Shown: in pieces, positions 10,403-20,861 of the stretch
Position numbering within the stretch: the stretch's first letter is position 1
Layout: each line of letters starts with the position of its first letter
NCBI GenBank assembly: GCA_003116995.1
Contig: BDSL01000201.1
Span: 1 to 64,000, forward strand
Direction: 5' to 3'
DNA from: Yamagishiella unicocca
Taxonomy: Eukaryota > Chlorophyta > Chlorophyceae > Chlamydomonadales > Volvocaceae
DNA length: 64,000 nt
Position numbers and translations under genes: made by a program
Notes under the pieces: model-generated
Databases searched by the model: none
Told to the model about the DNA's origin: nothing
Seen by the model: only the letters and a program-made list of their open reading frames with translations

Positions 10403-12125
10403 ACGACCGGGCAGGTTCAGTCAGGTTCAAATCTGTAACTTTGGTATGGCATCTGACTATGCAAACCCGTGTCACCTAGGCCAACCATGCATGTTGCACT
10501 TCTCTCGTTCCTGGTGCAGCCGGTTGTGGGCAGCTCTATGACGATATGGACCAGTACGGCCTCGTCATGTGACCTGGTGTTGCGGCCCATCCAGCCAGCA
10601 GCGCAGCTACCCCCACACTTCATGCCCTTCCCAACCAGCGATGTGTATCCCGTACGACCCCAACCCCACCCCGACCGCGGGCCAATCCAATCCCTGTCGT
10701 CGGCCAATCCAATCCCTGCCGTTGGAAGGTTGAATCCCTGGCGTTGGAAGGTTGAATCCCTGACGTTGGAAGGTTGAATCCCTACCGTTGCTCAGTCTAA
10801 TCCCACCCTTTGGCTAATCTAATCCCCAACCCAGGACCAACCCTTTCGGCAATCCTAATCCCTTGATACCCTCTGGTCGAAGCTGCCACGACGGCCAGTC
10901 TGGCAGGGTCTGTATGGAACTCCATAACGCCGCGACCACCAGAACGTACAGGACCCCCAGGGAAGAGGGTGGGGGGCGGTAACAGGGGTGAAAGCGAGAA
11001 GTGGTTTACACACATACACATCCCATCAGGGCACCGTACCGTTACACCAGCCCTGCCAGCCCCTCCTCCCCCCGGCCCCCACCTACGTATGTGGCCAGCC
11101 CAGGTTCCATGGCGCTGAGCTCTCTCAACGAGGTCCCGTCCCTCAAGGGTGGGGCCGCACATACACCCTAGCCTAGGTAGACAGCAGCAGTGTGCCATCC
11201 CCACCCCTACACGCGCGCCGCATCTTACACCCCGGCACCTTACACCCCGGCGCTCCCGTTTGCTCCAATCAAACCATATTGAAAGCATTCTAGGTTATAG
11301 CTTGCACCACGCGTTACTGGCCGTCGCACATGCAAGCGCCGCCGGACCAGCATCCCGACGACCATGCCACCCAAGTCGCGAGTGCGCTCGCACTCAAAAC
11401 CTCCACTTTCCGCAGGCATTGGCCCAAACAATCTCAGCGGATTTACCGGATCCTTCGCGGCCGACCGCTCCAGCAGCCGACGACCATCACCGGTCTCCTG
11501 GCAGAACGTCTGGCTTTCATTGGCCAGCCTGCTCATGATCAGCTGCTGGCTCAGCCTGACACTGTTGGCGTGGTTTATGCCGCCTTTGCCCAACCTACCT
11601 GACCGCCGCTGCGCCCACCCGGGGCCCACACCTCGTCGGGCCAGCCAGCAGCCCCGGGACCTCCCTGTCAAACCCGGCGTCCAGCAGCCACAGCAAACCA
11701 GCCCCGGCGTCCAGCAGCCCGTCCCGGCGGCCTGCAGCCAATGCCGCCATCACAGCCCGCCCCGGTGCCGCAGCAGCCCTGGTGCCCCGCCCCCGCCACA
11801 GCCTTAACAGTTTTAACGCCAGCCGACAGCCTTAACAGTTTTATGACTAATATATCCCACACTTTCACAACCCATTGGCTCCTCCGCGCGTCCAGCCGTA
11901 CTACCTCGTGTCGTACCCAGCCCGCCATATCCAGAGGACCGGCTGTCAACTCCTGCTCTTTCACCGCGTCGCCTCAGACTCTTCGTTGTTTTGGCCCCTG
12001 TACCTCCGCTAAACTGTCTCCCATCTGTCCTAACACTTCTTGCCGTTACCCCTCACGCATGCTTCGCGATGACGGACGTCGCTAACCGCCTTCCGCTCTG
12101 GCCAGGTGGATCCTCTGGCTAACCC
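10403..12125. other. Repeat fragments and unassigned open frames
   Basis: 10680-10870 is an array of about 19 bp units built on gttggaaggttgaatccctg. 10918-10940 is a fragment of the foldback element end. 11364-11807 (+) is an open frame with a hydrophobic segment (SLASLLMISCWLSLTLLAWF) after a Ser/Arg-rich start. An overlapping minus-strand frame (11240-11671) is equally open. Neither has a recognisable domain, so no gene is called. Confidence 0.35.
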
Positions 12126-12357
12126 TGTTGTAACGGTTACAGTGGGTGCCAGACCAAGAGGTAGAACCATCGGGCGCATCGCCTGACACTGAACAAGACG
12201 GAGGAAACAAAAACCGACCTGCACCGAAACAAAGGCAAACCACCAGAACACCAAATTGACAGGCCGTAGGCATACAGAGCAGCAGCCAGCACCCCAGGGG
12301 GAAGTTGCACTAGAGGCTCCCCTATCAGGAACTGGCCACCAACCAACCTAACAGCCC
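12126..12357 (-). mobile_element. LINE-A tail fragment (3' UTR only)
   Basis: 232 bp nearly identical to 42656-42887, the 3' end of the LINE at 42.7-48.7 kb, in the same orientation. Both copies begin (minus-strand 3' end) at the same base, 11 nt beyond a TGTAA on the minus strand. This is a severely 5'-truncated insertion. Confidence 0.85.
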
Positions 12358-13370
12358 TGATATAATTTGCATGGGTTGCGGTATGACCTAAGCAAGAGGA
12401 TTAAGTCTATGGGAACACAGAGTTGTTGGGTGGTGCGCTTTGGGTGCATGGGAAGACGGCTGCTGTGTTCCCATGTGCCTGACCCTTGAGGACTCGATCC
12501 CGTGGCCTGAATCCGAACCGGCAACTAAATGTACGGTGCTTATGTAAGCTATGAGAGAATTTCGGCACTTTTCTATTGGGACGTAAGGAGGAACATGGGA
12601 ACAGGGCCATGACCGGCTAGCCAGTTTATAACTCCGGTAAGCACATCCTCATGTGCGTGTTAGCAATAATGATTTGTACAAGGCTAGCCGCATACACCGC
12701 CGCGTTAGCCCCATTAGCATCACGTAATCGTGTTCGTTGCAGTAAATACGAACAACAGATATGTTTGAAACATACTAGTAGCATGGGTACTGCAGTGGTG
12801 GCAGTCGCGACCCCGACCATACATGACATGAGCACGAAGGTGACTAATGGGCATATGTGCTCGGTCCACCATTGCTTCAGTGTAATGCTGCAACCAGTGG
12901 GCACACGAGCACACGGCCACCGACGCACGAGTCAGTAGCCCCTGATAACCGCAGCATCAGTGCGGGAAATCCGCTGGCACCAAACAAAACACAAAGGTGA
13001 CATCACTCCTGAGGCATACGCACCTAAACGCGACGCTATGATAATTATAAACTCGCACCGGTTAACTTCAACGCCACAATGATTTTATAAGTTACTATAA
13101 GAACCCTTCGGTCTTTTCACCTAGCCAGCCGTCAGCAACACCTCCACTACCGCTTCTTCTTCACGGCACCTCATTGGGACATCCGCACACCCCGGAGGAG
13201 AGGACCGTTATACAGCATATTATGGCCCTCCTCCTTGGACACAATGCAGTCGTATGCACGGGTGTGCAGCTGTGCGGGGCCTGTCGCCATTGATACGGCG
13301 CAATCCCAGCAGCTGTTGAGCTGGTTCGCTTCCCCTGATCATCTTTATCACCCTCACACGACACCATACC
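12358..13370. other. Unannotated; small R1 fragment
   Basis: 12410-12470 contains inverted copies of gggaacacag/ctgtgttccc. About 12660-12830 carries R1 repeat words. Otherwise nothing is recognised. The part from 12960 to 13140 is relatively AT-rich. Confidence 0.35.
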
Positions 13371-14612
13371 CTACGGCATAGCCCAGGACACCGAAGACGC
13401 AGCTGCAGGAGGCACTGCGCTGCCATCATCGTCGCTGTCGCCCTCACGAGACAGCATACCCTCCGGCACGGCCCACGATGCCGAAGAGGCAGCTGCTGGA
13501 GGCACTGCGCTGCTATCTTCGTCGCTGTCGCCCTCACGAGACAGCATACCCTCCGGCACGGCCCACGATACCGAAGAGGCAGCTGCTGGAGGCACTGCGC
13601 TGCTATCTTCGTCGCTGTCGCCCTCACGAGACAGCATACCCTCCGGCACGTCCCACGACACCGAAGACGCAGCTGCTGGAGGCACTGTGCTGCCATCATC
13701 GTCGCTGTCGCCCTCACGAGACAGCATACCCTCCAGCATAGCCTGCGATACCGAAGAGGCTGCTGCAGGAGGCACTGCGCTGCTATCTTCGTCGCTGTCG
13801 CCCTCACGAGACAGCATACCCTCCGGCACGTCCCACGACACCAAAGAGGCAGCTGCCGGAGGCACTGCGCTGCTATCTTCGTCGCTGTCGCCCTCACGAG
13901 ACAGCATACCCTCCGGCACGTCCCGCGACACCGAAGAGGCAGCTGCTGGAGGCACTGCGCTGCTATCTTCGTCGCTGTCGCCCTCACGAGACAGCATACC
14001 CTCCGGCACGGCCCACGATACCGAAGAGGCAGCTGCTGGAGGCACTGTGCTGCCATCATCGTCGCTGTCGCCCTCACGAGACAGCATACCCTCCAGCATA
14101 GCCTGCGATACCGAAGAGGCTGCTGCAGGAGGCACTGCGCTGCTATCTTCGTCGCTGTCGCCCTCACGAGACAGCATACCCTCCGGCACGTCCCACGACA
14201 CCAAAGAGGCAGCTGCCGGAGGCACTGCGCTGCTATCTTCGTCGCTGTCGCCCTCACGAGACAGCATACCCTCCGGCACGTCCCGCGACACCGAAGAGGC
14301 AGCTGCCGGAGGCACTGCGCTGCCATCATCGTCGCTGTCGCCCTCACGAGACAACATACCCTCCGGCACGGCCCGAAGTTGGAAAATGCGAAGACGCTGC
14401 GCCTCCTTATTTACTTCTGTATAGGGATTATACACTATGGGGTGCTTCAGTTCCGTGGACTTCACCATGTCGGCGTATGCCCTGCCGGATATACATCCGT
14501 GTCGGAATCGCGTCGACACAGCCCCAGCCGCGGCCAGTGGACGCCTCTGTGGCAGTATCGCCATTGTTGATGAATATTGGCAGGATGGTCCGAAATTGAT
14601 GGACGTCCGCAT
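13371..14612 (-). CDS. Protein of eleven 30-residue acidic repeats, function unknown
   Basis: The open frame runs from an ATG at 14612 (upstream in-frame codons reach 14798 but only with a non-ATG start) to a stop at 13371, 413 residues. After about 80 unique residues including PIVYNPYTEVNKEAQRLRIF it consists of 30-residue units of the type VPEGMLSREGDSDEDSSAV followed by PPAAASSVSRD. The Ser-Asp/Glu clusters look like casein-kinase-2 sites (inference). No signal peptide or membrane span is seen, and no family is known to me. Because the unit is a multiple of three without stops, other frames are open as well, so coding is likely but not certain. It is divergent from the dehydrogenase gene, 268 bp away. 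Confidence 0.5.
   Translation of the reverse strand: MRTSINFGPSCQYSSTMAILPQRRPLAAAGAVSTRFRHGCISGRAYADMVKSTELKHPIVYNPYTEVNKEAQRLRIFQLRAVPEGMLSREGDSDDDGSAVPPAAASSVSRDVPEGMLSREGDSDEDSSAVPPAAASLVSWDVPEGMLSREGDSDEDSSAVPPAAASSVSQAMLEGMLSREGDSDDDGSTVPPAAASSVSWAVPEGMLSREGDSDEDSSAVPPAAASSVSRDVPEGMLSREGDSDEDSSAVPPAAASLVSWDVPEGMLSREGDSDEDSSAVPPAAASSVSQAMLEGMLSREGDSDDDGSTVPPAAASSVSWDVPEGMLSREGDSDEDSSAVPPAAASSVSWAVPEGMLSREGDSDEDSSAVPPAAASSASWAVPEGMLSREGDSDDDGSAVPPAAASSVSWAMP
13375..14372. repeat. 90-bp tandem repeat array, about 11 copies
   Basis: The block ccctcacgagacagcatacc recurs exactly every 90 bp at 13441, 13531, 13621, 13711, 13801, 13891, 13981, 14071, 14161 and 14251, with a variant at 14341. 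Variants show a four-unit (360 bp) higher-order order: units at 13711, 13801 and 13891 match those at 14071, 14161 and 14251. Confidence 0.95.
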
Positions 14613-14880
14613 ACTGCCGGCGCTATTTGGGGCAGGGTGAACAACCTGGCGTTTCGTAAAGCAGCGGAACGGTGTCAAAAATGGCCTACCGACAACGAAG
14701 AGTGTTTTTACTTGTGTGTGCTTCCTCTTGCGGCGACGACGCAAGAAGTTCCCGGCTGGATCATCGTCATGTCTTGACTGTGTCAACACGGATCCCAAGC
14801 GAGTGCCAATGAAAATGTTACATTCAGGCTTGCAATAATTACCAGATTTAGGTCTGCGATACTTCGCGATATTAGATTAC

Positions 14881-17800
14881 ATGCTAGCACTTACGTTCTC
14901 AACTGCCACTGGCAAGGCCACGCTCGAGAAACACCGGCCAGTTCCCATAGCTGGGCCTGGGGAGGTGTTAGTTAAAGTTCTACGCTCGGGAATTTGTTCC
15001 ACGGTGCGCAAATGGCGGCGGGGCGTGGAATGGCGCGGACGACTTGAATGTAGTTGTCAGGAGGCGCTCGTATGTGGCTCGACTCGTTACGCAGTTATTA
15101 TTTGCGGCTATCATCTCGTAATGCCGAATCCTCCAAATGGATTCGGGTGCCCTCGCACTGCACATCCCCCCCCACCCCTTGTCCCCTGGTTGCAAATCTC
15201 GGCAGCCAAATATAGAAAATACTCCCAAGTAGACACGCTAATTACACTCACATTTTTAGGCTGCTTGACTATTAGGTCGGCTATTGAATGACAGCTTAGG
15301 TGCTGAGGTTACACGGGAGATGTGCCCGTGGCCCGTGGCCTTTGCTGTCGTTGAACGCCGGCCGTCGCTGTCTCTGTTGGCTGCATTGCCGGCCCCGTCC
15401 TCTACGGCCTAATACAAAAACTCAGTCAACGACCGGAATCTTGCTATCCAGTTCTACACCCAATAGCCGCCTCATGGTTTGCTGGGCGGTGCATGTGGAA
15501 CCTCCAGATCAAACCCGTGTCATGGGCGCCCCTTCTGGTTCCCACCTACCATGCCCATGCCCATATGCCCCCACAGGACCTGGAAATCTGTCGCGGCTAC
15601 GTTTCCGGCTACTGCGGCGTGCTGGGCCATGAGTTCGTCGGCCGTGTGGCAGCTCACGGCCCACCGCTCATGGACGGGGTGCACGAGGGCCCCAGTGATG
15701 GCACAGGCCAATGCACGCATCAGAGCACGGAGCTTCTGGCGGTTGGGACACGGGTGGTGGGCGAGATCAACTGCAACGACGCGCACTTCACTTGCTCGGA
15801 CGCGGTGTTTCAGCGCAACCATGCGCCTGGCAGGTACGAAAGTATTCGGGGCCTTGTATTGCTCGGCACTACGGGAGGGGCTCAGCAGGACATCTGGGAG
15901 GCTGTTGGGTAGCTGTTTGGGGTTCAGGATTGGGATCCGAGGCGGCAGATGAGAAGCCGGCATGGAGCCCAAGTCGTTACGGCCCCAGTCGTTACGATGG
16001 TAAATTACATGACGTGAGATGATCTGTCTGCATGCCTGTGTCCGTGCCGATGAACCACTTAAAAACCCCAAGTCACGAAGATGCTCGCTCAAAACTGCAC
16101 CGCGAACGAGGGGCGTGCGTACCTAGTGGGTAGGACATGCAGTGCAGCATATTGAGGCCGCCACACCGTCAAGCTACGGCCCAACGCCTGGCGTAGGTTC
16201 CGGCGTCGATAGTGCTAGTAGTCACAGTATGGGTTGTCCGTGTCTGATTTGGAAGGGACAGTCTTAGCGGGCTGCGCTCAAGGCGGTGACGAGGACGTAA
16301 CCTGATTAACCGCAACGACATTCGAAGCCACTGCACTGCTACTGTTCATAGGGCCTGGTACGGAGAACGCATGGTGGTTGGCCCTGACCCCCTGATCTGC
16401 CCAGCTGCTCCCCTGCAGGTCCGTCCTCGGCATTATCAACCGCGACGGCACCCATGCGCACTACCTCACCCTGCCAACCGCCAACCTGCACGCAGTGCCG
16501 CCAATCATAACCGACGCAGAGGCAGCCTTTGCGGAGCCTTTAGCGGCGGCATGCCGCATCTTGGAGCAGGGGCTGCCGCGGCGGCCGGACCTGGATCGTG
16601 TGGTGGTCATTGGTGGGTGGTGGAGCGTCGTAGGAGAGGGGGGTCGGTCTGAGGTGTGCGGGCAGGGGCCACCATGTCAGCAGCGGCACATGAACCTCGA
16701 GCGCTGCACTTGTATGTACTAGCGTGTTAACAAAGCAGCACGCGGTCTGGTGCCTTCCGACCGCGTCCTCCGTCGCTCAGTCGCTCGCCCATGTGGGGCT
16801 GCTGCCAGGTGACGGCAAGCTGGGGCTGCTGGTAGCCGGGGTGCTGGTGCGCCACGTGGCGGCGGCTGGGGGCCCACGTGTCACGATGGTGGGCCGCCAC
16901 GTGGACAAGATGGCACTGGTGCAGGGCGAGGTGGACCGGGTACGTAGTACGTGCGGCCTTGGCAGTTAGCAGAAGTAGTGGTAACTAGAGCCGTGTCTCA
17001 ATGGGACTAAAGCGCGAGAAACCACGAACGGACAAGGGCTGTGCGCGAACCGGGCGTGGACGTGGATGCAACAGGCGAAGCAATGGGGAGTGCGTGTGCT
17101 TGCGGCAGCGGCGGAGCACAGTGGTGCAGGCGCAAGCTGTAGATTAGCGCTGTCGTTGTTTGTATTTCAGGGGAGTAGACATCGAAGCCACCTGCACCCT
17201 TAGGCTGTTCTGCCTCCAGCTCGCTTTTCCCACCACAGCCGCATCATGCGCCTAATCACGGCGGTCTGCTGGGTTAGGCTGGGCAGTGCAGGTCCTGGGG
17301 TAGATCAGTGCTGGGTGGGTGCTGCGATACCGCCGCCATATAGTCCACTTGTTTATGGGTCCACATGAATGTGCCATCTGTCCCCACCCCCGCGACAGCC
17401 TTTGAAGCTACCCAACGGACCCACCGCGCGCACATGCCATACCGTCACGTTCCCGTCCAAATACAAGAACGGGCTTACCCGTCCCAACGAAACCAGCCAC
17501 CACAGCCCTCCTCTCAGGGCCCGTGTTCACCACTGCTTTGCGACCTGATCGGGCCGACAGGTAGTTTCGGAGGGGGACGGCTCAGCGCTGGCGGAGCGAC
17601 TGGGCGGCCAGTACGACCTGGTTGTCGAAGCATCAGGTAGCGCACGGTGACGGCATGTGCTGGGCGTACACGCACCTCCCTAATCGCTGGCTTACCACAA
17701 CATTGCTGGATGCGACTGGATGCCGCCACCGTCATACCGTATCCGCCCATGCATCTCGGTGTAGCTGTCGCAATCTGCCTGACGTCGCCCTTGGTGAAGG

Positions 17801-18777
17801 CCACACACACGCTGATACAAATGGTTTCCGACCTGCCTGCCACGAACTGACCGTCAGCTGACCTGACCTCCTTGGGGACTTTGTTCGAACTCGTGGTCAC
17901 TGCTGTCCGCCGACATGATGACTTGCAGGATCTCCCGCCGGCATCCGTACGGCACTGGCGCTGTGTCGACCGCTGGGTACTATCCTGCTCAAGTCTACCG
18001 TCAGCACTACGCAGCCGCAGGAGCAACACCCGGAGCAGAAAGGAGGCGAGTGTGGAGGTGGCCGGGAGCCGATTTCAGGAGTAGGTGGCGCGGCAGCGGC
18101 AGCAGCCCCCACCACCGCCCCCACCTGGGCTGAGCTGGCGAATGACATTGTTGTCAATGAAAAAGTCCTGGTGGGCAGCCGGTACGTTAGGGCGGGGTGG
18201 GCACTGACTGAGGTGGGGTCTAAGGTGGCTATTAGCCATGGGGGAACTGCGATGTCTGTCCGCAGTTCCCGTCTTTGGGGGACTATCGTTGACTGGGATG
18301 CACCCTGGCATCCCAGCCGCACAGTCACCAGGTCTGGCCCGGCGCAGCCGTCGCCTCCAGGTGTAGGAAAGGTCTGCCGCATGTGTCGACTGCGCCACTG
18401 CTTTCCCTGGTGCACTGTGCTCACTTGGATTTCCTTGGTTGGGACCGTACAGTGTGTTGTGCTGTCTCCTACATCAGTGGAGCACTCGCCTGTGTGACAT
18501 TATAAGATCAGGGCAAGCAGTGCCGCTACCATGGCTGGGTGTCCAGCCGGTCTATCGTACGTCGTGCCTGTTTGTCACCTCCCCCTTGTCCCGTCCCTCT
18601 GCGGCCAGGTGCGGCCCTTTGGACGCAGCGCTGGAGCTCATGGCTTCTGATGCGGACCTAAGGCGGCTGCTGAGATCAATGATAACCGCGGAACTGCCCT
18701 TGGAGCGTGCTGATGAGGCGTTGGAGCGGGCGCGGACCAAGGGAGTCCTGAAAGTGCAGCTCGTGATGGCGGAGTGA
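14881..18777 (+). CDS. Zinc-type MDR alcohol/threonine dehydrogenase-like protein
   Basis: Seven exons: 14881-15003, 15577-15833, 16419-16612, 16809-16939, 17561-17636, 17929-18181, 18609-18777. All have GT-AG borders with matching phases and sum to 1203 nt (400 residues). Medium-chain dehydrogenases oxidise alcohols or polyols with NAD(P). The N-terminal GroES-like part has the catalytic zinc set: Cys39 in SGICSTD, His59-Glu60 in GHEFVG, and Glu in AEPLAA. The Rossmann loop is GDGKLG (residues 192-197). Later conserved points are EASGSPAG, RPLGTILLKST and VGSRCGP. The substrate cannot be predicted. Oddities: the structural zinc loop keeps only one or two of four cysteines (residues 104-127), and there is a Gly/Ala-rich insert of about 30 residues before WAELANDI. 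No targeting peptide is obvious. Confidence 0.9.
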
Positions 18778-20014
18778 TTGCATGTTTGGACGAGAGACTG
18801 GAAGCCCATGTGTTGGGTAAATAAAATAATGTTGCTGTGCGAAGCAGCAGCGGTTATTGTTTTATGTGCGGTATGTGTCAAGGCATATACGGGATGGTGG
18901 ACGTGCGCGCTGGTGATTCCACAGGGACATGGAGGGCCTGAAGTTGGGACGCGTGCTTGGACTGGTTTTTGGAAGCCATGGATTAGGCCACTGGGTCGAT
19001 TGCGTTCAGACTTGGGTAACGGGACAATATAGTTGGGGTGCAGACCGCTTCCAGTGGATCTTCCTTACATGCAAGCTCAGCGCATCTATGGACGCGGATG
19101 CCTTGGCGGAGGTCTCAATATGCCCATTGCGTGTCGTGCTGAGATGCGACGCCAAGCAAACCTCAAATATCCGGAGTTAACTTCCAGCACGCATCTGGAA
19201 CTGTGGTACAGTTGCGCTTTGTTGCCCCCCGGTATTTAAGCAGTCTTCCAGCACGTTGCACTCGATAGCACAAGCCTCGTTACAGCACCTTATTTGTAAG
19301 AACCTCAATCCGTTACGGCCTCAATGTGCCAGTCAAAACCTCATCATGTCATTAGCAGTACGTGCCACAACTTGCGGGCGCGGTCAGACACCAACCCTGT
19401 ACCGATTAACATGCACTGCCTATATGTGGCAACATGCAGTCGACACCGGCCATTTCGTCCAGGACACTGGGGAGCTCCGTGAGTGGGACTTTACGCAGAG
19501 GACCACACGCCGATATGGCTCACTCACCCACAACCTGTCACAGCACGGTGGCCGAATGACCCGAACGCTCAGCGTCAAGTCCGCGGTACGACCGCATTTG
19601 TCCATAACACTAGAAGTCTGCCAGGACGTGGCCTAGGCCCCTCAGATATCCGCAATTTGGCAGTCGAGTGCAGGTGGACGGATGCCTGTGTGAGAAAAGC
19701 ATTAACGGTGTACATCCCACCCAGCCCAACTGCCCTAACGTTGTGCAAAACGTAGAGTAGCAAGGATAGGCCAAATCACCACCCTGGTTAATAGTCAAAT
19801 ATGCCAAGTACGGCATGTATTTGCACAGCCGTGCATCCCGAGTAAGCTCCTACTTCCCGGGCACAGTATACCCACGCCAAACCCATGCTGCATGTCGAAA
19901 CCATGACGTCCCATTGGCAACGACGGAAGGGAACACAGCACCCCTTGCCCTGACAACCTTCGCAGTTCACGTCCAGCCAACCAAACGCCGTCGTCCCCCG
20001 GCTTGCGACCCTCC
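18778..20014. other. Convergent intergenic region
   Basis: This lies between the 3' ends of the dehydrogenase and LSM4. A 126-codon frame at 19256-19636 (+) has no recognisable domain and is not called. A TGTAA occurs at about 19292 (+). A minus-strand TGTAA lies near 19283. Confidence 0.4.
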
Positions 20015-20458
20015 TCAGCCCCTCCCTCGCCCACCGGTGCGGCCTGAGAAGTGGCCGCCTGCTCTTCCACCGCCACGCCCGCCCTCACCCCGGCCGCGGC
20101 CTCCTCCACCGGCAGATCCTCCAGCGCCCTCGCCTCGGCCGCCCAACGCCCAGCCACGGCCACCTCGGCCGCGGCCGCCGACCGCTGGCCGCTTCTCGTC
20201 CCGCTTTAGGTTCTCCTCCTGCACCTTGCCTATAACCTCCTCAGGAACGCTGGTGTATTTTATTGTGTTGCCTCGGATGTACACCTCGGGCATTTTGAAG
20301 AAGCGCTGTCCATCTTTCGATGTGCAGATCACCTCAGACAAATGAAGGTTCATCCACGTGTCACATTGTTGCAGGTATCCATTGTAAGTCTCGCCACTCT
20401 TCAATTCCACTAGCACAGCGTGCCGCTGTGCAGTCTTCAGCAGAGAAAGTGGAAGCAT
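20015..20458 (-). CDS. LSM4: U6 snRNA-associated Sm-like protein LSm4
   Basis: 147 residues, intronless, start [11 protein letters not shown] exactly as in LSm4 proteins of other eukaryotes. LSm4 is one of seven subunits of the LSm2-8 ring, which binds the U6 snRNA 3' end in the nucleus, and of the LSm1-7 ring, which acts in decapping in cytoplasmic P-bodies. Sm1 motif: [13 protein letters not shown] (residues 17-29), then [19 protein letters not shown]. Sm2 motif: IRGNTIKY (about 61-68). The C-terminal 50 residues are an RGG-type tail ([20 protein letters not shown]), as is typical. Codons upstream of 20458 are open but unrelated to the family, which fixes the start. It shares a 403-bp divergent promoter region with the helicase gene. 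Confidence 0.95.
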   Translation of the reverse strand: MLPLSLLKTAQRHAVLVELKSGETYNGYLQQCDTWMNLHLSEVICTSKDGQRFFKMPEVYIRGNTIKYTSVPEEVIGKVQEENLKRDEKRPAVGGRGRGGRGWALGGRGEGAGGSAGGGGRGRGEGGRGGGRAGGHFSGRTGGRGRG

Positions 20459-20861
20459 TGCAGGAAATTGTAGTTCCTGGCGTAAATATTGGCTTGGATT
20501 CGTTACAAATAATGCAATGCTTTTGCTGTTGTCTGCGAGTATCCGACCGGCTGAAGTCGTACATGAAGATCCAGGTGCCAACATAAAATGTGCAGCTCCC
20601 ATCCCATCGCTCTTACCACTCCACCCAGCTGCGCATACAAAGAACCTGTTTCCTTAGTTTGTTGGAGCCCAGTGTTGCGCATTGTGAAGAGGTCACTACC
20701 GTACGCCTGTTAGCCCCTTGCAAAGTCATTGTGTTGGACAGCCGCATGTTGCGGCTTGAAGTGTTGCCAACATGCGCGTAGACTTGCATACGATTATTCA
20801 TAATAGCTCTGCAGCTGGACTCTGAATATAATCTCGTCGCAAGAAGGTTGGATAAAGCACG
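20459..20861. promoter_or_regulatory. Divergent promoter region LSM4 / SMARCAL1-like
   Basis: 403 bp separate the two start codons. No clear TATA box was identified. 5' UTRs must lie inside this interval unless non-coding exons exist further away. Confidence 0.5.

Noticed and set aside
13220..14347. Second minus-strand frame rich in CRRVCCLVRATATK repeats
   Set aside because: It is the shifted reading of the same 90-bp array. The frame with the acidic repeats has a unique N-terminal part and reasonable composition.
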